Of a stretch of DNA of 64,000 nucleotides, positions 58,695-64,000 are shown one piece after another (the stretch's first letter is position 1; each line of letters begins with the position of its first letter). The stretch is taken from positions 4,759-68,758 of the forward strand of contig CAZENE010000018.1 of NCBI GenBank assembly GCA_964513565.1, in the 5' to 3' direction. This stretch comes from Delta-02 sp964513565 (GTDB lineage Bacteria; Desulfobacterota; Syntrophorhabdia; Syntrophorhabdales; Syntrophorhabdaceae). Both the position numbers and the translations under genes were made by a program. The notes under the pieces are model-generated. The model was not told the DNA's origin. It did no database searches and saw only the letters and a program-made list of their open reading frames with translations.

Positions 58695-61600
58695 ATGAAA
58701 GATCCAATATCGACTCTCCGAAAAGACCCTGAAGGACTCGCAAGGTATATCCTTGATACCCTTGTGATCGAGCAGTCCGGGAAGGAAGGGGCCGTTTCCA
58801 TGGCATCCGATATCATCCTGGCGCTTGCAGACAGTATAAAAATGATGGAACCCGCCACATTTCTGAATTCCGTCACCCTGTGGCGGGAAAAATACCCGGC
58901 TGCCAACGGTTCGTCAATTGTAGGGCATATCATATCGCGGCTCGAAGAAACCTTGATGGAATGGGACCTCGTATCCCTTCAAACGAGGTTCCTCTGGAGC
59001 CTCTTCCGTCAGGCCGGATCGCAGTTGGCTGAGGAGATGGTAGAAGAGAACGGCTCTTCACATATACCCGGAACCGAAAAAGTTCTGTCTGATATAGCCG
59101 ACCGCATCCCCGGTGTCATTTACCAATTATACGTAAACCCTGACGGTTCAATGGGCATATCCTACTTAAGCGGCAGGTCACGGGAGATCTTCGGTTTCGA
59201 TCCCGATAACCCCGAAAAAATACTGCCGTCCCTCCTTTCACACCTGGTGCCATGGTGCAGGGATAGTTTTCTCGCATCGATAAGCGAAGCCGCGGCCAAT
59301 GGTGGCGACTGGGAATTCGAAGGGGAATATATCAAGGATTCCGGTGAATCTATGTTCTTCACGGGAAGATCGACCCCGGCACAAATTGACGGCATCGTCC
59401 AATTTACCGGTGTTTTCCTCGATATAACGGCGCGAAAGCTCGCCGAGAAGAAACTCACTGAGAGCGAGCGGAAATTCGATGTCATTGCCGACCTCATGCC
59501 CCAGGTCATCTTCGAGATCGACGAGATCGGCAATCTTGTTTTTGTCAACAAGCAGGCATTTGAATTTTTCGGTTATAGCGAAGGTGATATTCAGGAAACT
59601 TTTCGATGCTTCGATCATATAGCAGCCGAAGATTATCCACGAATGATGAAAAATTTGCAGAAAGTGAACCAGGGCGCCGTATCACCGGGAAACGAATACA
59701 CCGCCATAAAGAAAAACGGAACCCGGTTCCCTGTCATCGTCTACTCGACCAGGGTCATGCAGGAAGACCGATTGACGGGATACCGCGGTATTATCGTGGA
59801 TATTACGCAAAGAAAAAAGGTGGAGGAGGAACTAAGAAAAGCACACGAGGCTATCGAAGAACGGGAAAAGATGCACAGGACTTTTCTGGACTCGACGACG
59901 GATTTTGTTTTCCTCAAAGACGAGAAAATGCGATATGTCCTTGCCAACAAGGCATACCTTGACTTCTTCGGGAAGGGCCTGGATGAAGTGGCCGGTAAGA
60001 ACGATTTTGACCTTATGCCCGCCGAAATTGCCGCCAACTCCCAGGAAAGCGATATCAAAGCCCTTAAGGCGGGACGGGTTCAGATCTACGAGGACATCGT
60101 CGGCGACAGGATATATGAAACCCTCAAGTTCCCGATCGCGACCTGGGATGGCAAGAAAGGCATAGGCGGTTTCATTCGCGACATTACCGAAAGAAAAAGA
60201 TCGGCGGAGGCATTAAACGAGGGCCAACAGCGCCTCCGGCAGATAATTGACCTCGTCCCCCACTTTATATTCGCCAAGGACATTGACGGGAAATTTATTC
60301 TTGCGAATAAAGCCGTGGCCGATGCGTACGGCGTTGAAGTTGACGATCTGATCGGTCAGATCGATCCACGCTCATTTTCATCCGATCACCAGAGGAGTGC
60401 GCTGCATGACGATCTTGAGGTTATACACAATGGCACGCGAAAATGCATTCCCGAAGAAGCGATAACCGATGCTGCGGGAAATGTCCGCTACCTTCAAACC
60501 ATCAAGATCCCTTTCACATTTTCCGGTACCGAAACCCCGGCCTTGCTCGCGGTATCCGTCGAGATAACCGAAAGAAAGGCCGCCCTGGAAGCATTGAGAA
60601 AAAGCGAGGAAAAATTCAGGAGATTTTTCGAAGTGCCGCTGATCGGGGTAACGATACTTGAACCATCCGGGCAATGGCTCGATGTAAACGACAAGTTTTG
60701 CGACATGGTCGGTTATCCGCGTGAAGAGCTTCTTGAAAAGAAATGGCAGGATATCACGCCTCCTGATAATCTGGACTCGGAAATTAAAGACTATAACGCC
60801 TTCCTTGATGACGATGCCGCAACCATCGCAACCCGTGAAAAACAGTACCGCCGGAAGGACGGGGAATTAATCGATGTGATCATAGCGACGCACTGCGTCC
60901 GGAGAAATGACGGTAAACCCGATTATACGCTGTGCGTTATCCAGGACATCACGGCTCGTAAAAAAGCCGAGCGCAAGATGGCCGAGTCCGAGCGGGAGCT
61001 TCGTACGATCCTTTCCGCCTCCCCCATCGGCATTGGAAGGGTCCGCGACCGGATCGTGGAATGGGTGAATGATTCACTATGCACAATTTCAGGGTATTCC
61101 ATCGAGGAATTTACGGGACGCGATACAAGCTATCTTTATGCGGGCCCGTCAGAATTTGAAACCGTTGGTTCGAGGCTTTACCGTGAAGGACAGGCTGAAA
61201 CAAAATGGATCACAAAAGACGGTCGCACAATTGACGTATTACTCCAGGTCTCACAGACGGATAACGGGGCCTATATCTGCACGGTCACGGATATGACGCC
61301 CCTGAAACGAGCGGAGAATTTTCTTAAATTCACCCAGTTTTCCGTTGACAGCGCCGTCGATAATGTTTATTGGATCGATGCCGCGGGCCGGATCGCCTAC
61401 GTAAACGACAGTGCCTGCGCATCGATGGGATTCAGCCGGGACGAGCTTTTGTCGATGACCATTTACGATATAGACCTCGATCGGCCGGCTGAAACCTGGC
61501 CTCAAATGTGGGCATATATCATTGAGAGGGACTCAGACCAGTTTGAATCACTGTATCGCAGAAAGGATGGCTCCGCCTTCCCTGTGGAGATCAGCATCAG

Positions 61601-63203
61601 CTATTTGTCTTATGGTGAGTTTGAGTATGCCTGCGCCTTTGCCCGTGATATCACGGAGCGTAAAAAGGCCGAGGAAGCCTTGCGCGAAAGCGAGGAACGC
61701 TGGCAATTCGCGCTTGAAGGATCGGGAGACGGGCTTTGGGACTGGAACGTTCCCGGCAGCAAGGTCTATCTTTCGAAGCAGTGGAAAGAAATGCTCGGCT
61801 ATGCCGAGAACGAGATCACAGATTCTCTATACGAATGGGACAGCCGGGTCCATCCCGACGATAAGTCTGACGTATACGCAAAACTCAACAGCCATCTTGA
61901 AGGCAGGTCATCCGTCTATACCAGTCAATATCGCCTGCGCTCCAAAGATGGGACGTACAAATGGATACTGGACAGGGGTAAGGTGCTGGCACGATCAGAA
62001 GACGGGAAGCCTATCCGGGTTATCGGCACACATACGGATATAACCGAACGCAAGCATCTCGAATCTCAGCTTCTCCAATCCCAGAAAATGGAAGCGGTGG
62101 GTACGCTCGCAGGTGGAGTCGCGCACGACTTCAATAACCTCTTGAGCGCCATAATGGGTTACGCCAGTCTTCTCCAGATGAAAATGGACAAACACAACTC
62201 TCTTTATTCATACGCCTCACATATCCTGACATCCTCCGAAAAGGCTGCGAACCTTACCCAGAGCCTGTTGGCTTTCAGCAGGAAACAGGTGGTAGACCTC
62301 AAGCCCGTGTCCCTGAACGATACCGTCGACAAAGTGCACCGGTTGCTTGAGCGGCTCATCCCGGAAGATGTGGAGTTCCGGGTAAACAAAAGCGAGGAAC
62401 GCCTCGTTGTCATGGCCGATGTGGGCCAACTCGACCAGGTCATTATGAATCTCGTCACGAATGCACGTGATGCCATGCCTCGCGGGGGGAAGTTGACCAT
62501 CAGGATGGACCGGGCCGCAGCAAACAGCACATTTATGACGGCAAACAAGCATCTCGACATGTCGGACCATGCTCTTATAGAGATCTCTGATACGGGGATC
62601 GGCATGGACAAGGACACTATTGAAAAGATCTTTGAACCTTTTTTTACAACCAAGCAGCTGGGACGCGGCACGGGGCTCGGCCTCTCGATCGTTTACGGAA
62701 TAATAAAGCAGCATAACGGGTACATAGATGCCCGGAGCCAACCGGGTGAAGGAAGCGTTTTTTCCGTCTATCTGCCGATCGTCGGGCTGGAACCGGAAAA
62801 TGAAAAATATGTTTCCCAGATCGTCGGCGGGATCGAAACGATACTGATCGCAGAGGATAACAAAGAATTGTGCAGATTGTCCATGAAAGTTCTCCGTGAT
62901 CACGGCTACAGTGTTCTCGCTGCCATGGACGGTGCGGCTGCAGTAGAAATGTTCCGGCAGCACAAAGGTGAGATCGCTCTTGTCATCCTCGATGTGGTCA
63001 TGCCGAAGATGAATGGAAGGGAAGCCTACGAGTCCATCAGGAGAATAGACCCTTCAGTAAAGGTAATTTTTACCAGCGGGTACACGGATGACATTGTGAT
63101 CGAAAGAGGGGTCGAGAACGAAGAGTATGATTTCCTGGGAAAACCCCTGACCCCCGCAACACTGCTCAAAAAAATAAGGGAAGTGCTTGATAGAAGGTCG
63201 TAG
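58695..63203 (+). CDS. Multi-PAS hybrid sensor histidine kinase
   Basis: A 1502-aa soluble hybrid kinase. After a helical N-terminus (1-125) come about eight PAS/PAC modules, each ending in a DIT(A/E/Q)RK-type motif (near 247, 373, 497, 622, 750, 868, 995 and 1120). The kinase core has the H-box AGGVAHDFNNLLS with His1144, N-box NLVTNARDAM, DTGIGM and GTGLGLS. A C-terminal receiver domain has Asp1433 (VILDVVMP) and a Lys in GKP. No membrane helix is visible, so it senses cytoplasmic cues. No separate response regulator lies beside it; its stop is in TCGTAG. Confidence 0.93.
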   Translation: MKDPISTLRKDPEGLARYILDTLVIEQSGKEGAVSMASDIILALADSIKMMEPATFLNSVTLWREKYPAANGSSIVGHIISRLEETLMEWDLVSLQTRFLWSLFRQAGSQLAEEMVEENGSSHIPGTEKVLSDIADRIPGVIYQLYVNPDGSMGISYLSGRSREIFGFDPDNPEKILPSLLSHLVPWCRDSFLASISEAAANGGDWEFEGEYIKDSGESMFFTGRSTPAQIDGIVQFTGVFLDITARKLAEKKLTESERKFDVIADLMPQVIFEIDEIGNLVFVNKQAFEFFGYSEGDIQETFRCFDHIAAEDYPRMMKNLQKVNQGAVSPGNEYTAIKKNGTRFPVIVYSTRVMQEDRLTGYRGIIVDITQRKKVEEELRKAHEAIEEREKMHRTFLDSTTDFVFLKDEKMRYVLANKAYLDFFGKGLDEVAGKNDFDLMPAEIAANSQESDIKALKAGRVQIYEDIVGDRIYETLKFPIATWDGKKGIGGFIRDITERKRSAEALNEGQQRLRQIIDLVPHFIFAKDIDGKFILANKAVADAYGVEVDDLIGQIDPRSFSSDHQRSALHDDLEVIHNGTRKCIPEEAITDAAGNVRYLQTIKIPFTFSGTETPALLAVSVEITERKAALEALRKSEEKFRRFFEVPLIGVTILEPSGQWLDVNDKFCDMVGYPREELLEKKWQDITPPDNLDSEIKDYNAFLDDDAATIATREKQYRRKDGELIDVIIATHCVRRNDGKPDYTLCVIQDITARKKAERKMAESERELRTILSASPIGIGRVRDRIVEWVNDSLCTISGYSIEEFTGRDTSYLYAGPSEFETVGSRLYREGQAETKWITKDGRTIDVLLQVSQTDNGAYICTVTDMTPLKRAENFLKFTQFSVDSAVDNVYWIDAAGRIAYVNDSACASMGFSRDELLSMTIYDIDLDRPAETWPQMWAYIIERDSDQFESLYRRKDGSAFPVEISISYLSYGEFEYACAFARDITERKKAEEALRESEERWQFALEGSGDGLWDWNVPGSKVYLSKQWKEMLGYAENEITDSLYEWDSRVHPDDKSDVYAKLNSHLEGRSSVYTSQYRLRSKDGTYKWILDRGKVLARSEDGKPIRVIGTHTDITERKHLESQLLQSQKMEAVGTLAGGVAHDFNNLLSAIMGYASLLQMKMDKHNSLYSYASHILTSSEKAANLTQSLLAFSRKQVVDLKPVSLNDTVDKVHRLLERLIPEDVEFRVNKSEERLVVMADVGQLDQVIMNLVTNARDAMPRGGKLTIRMDRAAANSTFMTANKHLDMSDHALIEISDTGIGMDKDTIEKIFEPFFTTKQLGRGTGLGLSIVYGIIKQHNGYIDARSQPGEGSVFSVYLPIVGLEPENEKYVSQIVGGIETILIAEDNKELCRLSMKVLRDHGYSVLAAMDGAAAVEMFRQHKGEIALVILDVVMPKMNGREAYESIRRIDPSVKVIFTSGYTDDIVIERGVENEEYDFLGKPLTPATLLKKIREVLDRRS

Positions 63204-63216
63204 TTTTACGATTTGC
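63199..63216. repeat. Short heptamer-type junction
   Basis: CGTAG carries the kinase stop and, 2 bp on, TTTTACGATTTGC (minus strand GCAAATCGTAAAA) carries the dedA TAA stop. It is an imperfect inverted member of the heptamer family at this very tight convergent junction. Confidence 0.5.
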
Positions 63217-63853
63217 TGTTTTTCAATTTATGCTTCAGGAATTCAATCACGCCCGGCATGACGGACAGGATTATGATCGCAAAAATGACGAGGGTAAAAT
63301 TGCGCTTCACCATGGGTATATTCCCGAAGAAATAACCGGCATATGCAAAAGCCCCTATCCACAGGATGCCGCCTATTATATTGTAGCTGACGAATTTTCC
63401 GTATGTCATACTCCCGATCCCGGCGACGAAGGGGGCGAAGGTCCTTATTATCGGGACAAAACGGGCAATGATGATGGTCTTACCACCGTATTTTTCGTAA
63501 AAGTCGTGTGTCCTGTCCAGGTATTTCCTGTTGAGAAAACGCACATTCCCGTTATGAAAAACCTTCGGCCCCACCACTTTCCCGATCCAGTAATTGACCG
63601 TATCGCCCAATATGGCAGCCACCGAGAGCAGTACGAAAAGCCAGAACACCTCGAAATCGCCGCGCGCGGCAAAGGTCCCCGCGGCAAAAAGAAGGGAATC
63701 GCCGGGAAGGAGCGGGGCAACGACAAGGCCGGTTTCACAGAAAATGATGACAAAGAGTATGAGGTATGTCCATACCCCGTAGCTTCGGATCAATTCGCTC
63801 AAATGCATATCTATATGAATGATAAAATCAAAGACCAATTTTACAAATTCCAC
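63206..63853 (-). CDS. DedA-family membrane protein
   Basis: A 215-aa integral membrane protein. The diagnostic FCETGLVVAPLLPGDSLLFAAG is at about residues 40-61 and GRFVPIIRTFAPFVAG-type ARFVPIIRTFAPF near 143. DedA proteins are needed for envelope homeostasis and some members are undecaprenyl-phosphate or phosphatidylethanolamine translocases. Start is GTG at 63853 with a GAGG about 11 nt upstream, giving the usual amphipathic N-terminus. The 147 bp to the window end show no further gene. Confidence 0.92.
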   Translation of the reverse strand: MEFVKLVFDFIIHIDMHLSELIRSYGVWTYLILFVIIFCETGLVVAPLLPGDSLLFAAGTFAARGDFEVFWLFVLLSVAAILGDTVNYWIGKVVGPKVFHNGNVRFLNRKYLDRTHDFYEKYGGKTIIIARFVPIIRTFAPFVAGIGSMTYGKFVSYNIIGGILWIGAFAYAGYFFGNIPMVKRNFTLVIFAIIILSVMPGVIEFLKHKLKNSKS

Positions 63854-64000
63854 CGGCGGCTTTTCCTCCCTGCCTCAGTTTCGCGTGAAAAATTCCCTGT
63901 ATACTACACTTTCGAGCTTCAACAAGTCAATGAAATGGTGTTTTTGGTAATGTATCATTTCTTGTGTCAGGAATGAAGATCGGCTACCTTCCTTAAAAAG

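Noticed and set aside
1..64000. Mobile elements or CRISPR arrays
   Set aside because: No transposase, integrase, cas gene, or array of direct repeats with unique spacers was found; the heptamer arrays have no spacers.

Overview
The window reads as one contiguous stretch of chromosome from a Gram-negative, probably strictly anaerobic bacterium. LPS and outer-membrane genes (lpxC, lolA, lnt, ExbB/ExbD/TonB) show the cell envelope type. A CarD-YacL-IspD-IspF operon, an orphan CooC, a Sec-containing IscA/HesB protein, pyruvate phosphate dikinase and paired carboxylate transporters and acyl-CoA ligases fit the old Deltaproteobacteria (Desulfobacterota), perhaps a syntrophic lineage such as Syntrophorhabdus. 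That placement is inference from gene content, not a database result. No rRNA, tRNA, IS element, prophage or CRISPR array was recognised.

Layout. 1-2352 (-): carD, a PIN/TRAM membrane protein, ispD and the start of ispF. 2353-2737: spacer with a possible structured RNA and the gltX promoter. 2738-7473 (+): gltX and smc. 7598-16980: an accessory block with two Na+/solute symporters, each preceded by a tiny membrane protein, a 27-aa micropeptide, a TPR lipoprotein, a pentapeptide-repeat protein with a terminator in its leader, an L,D-transpeptidase-like protein and two divergent acyl-CoA synthetases. 17058-22401: rnc facing lnt-ybeY-pgpH-phoH. 22504-24408: a membrane protein and a response regulator fused to LpxC. 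24526-28800 (-): lolA, ftsK, plsC, cooC. 29045-33829: htpG facing hrcA-grpE-dnaJ (no dnaK). 34444-40643: nudC, a zinc dehydrogenase and an AttEFGH-like ABC cassette. 40806-46119 (-): a DUF523-DUF1722 protein, the IscA selenoprotein, a MutY-like glycosylase, and exbB-exbD-tonB-uppP. 46371-46616: a candidate small RNA. 46648-52415 (-): hemW, lepA, small proteins, lipoproteins, dus. 52710-58486 (+): glyQ, glyS, ppdK. 58695-63853: a giant hybrid sensor kinase facing a DedA protein.

Three features stand out beyond the housekeeping genes. First, 7-bp tandem repeats (consensus near CGTARAA/T), usually as inverted pairs, sit in the intergenic regions. They occupy six of seven convergent gene junctions and often contain the stop codons themselves; a stop trinucleotide in a 7-nt unit recurs in all three frames. 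Second, at least nine genes have a plausible promoter so close to the start codon, with no Shine-Dalgarno sequence, that their mRNAs should be leaderless or nearly so. Third, there are enzyme variants worth testing: REC-LpxC, a UGA-encoded Sec in IscA, a DUF523 protein lacking a conserved Cys, and a MutY relative without the Fe-S cysteines.

All promoter, terminator and RNA calls were made by eye from sequence. Functions rest on motif recognition, without searches.
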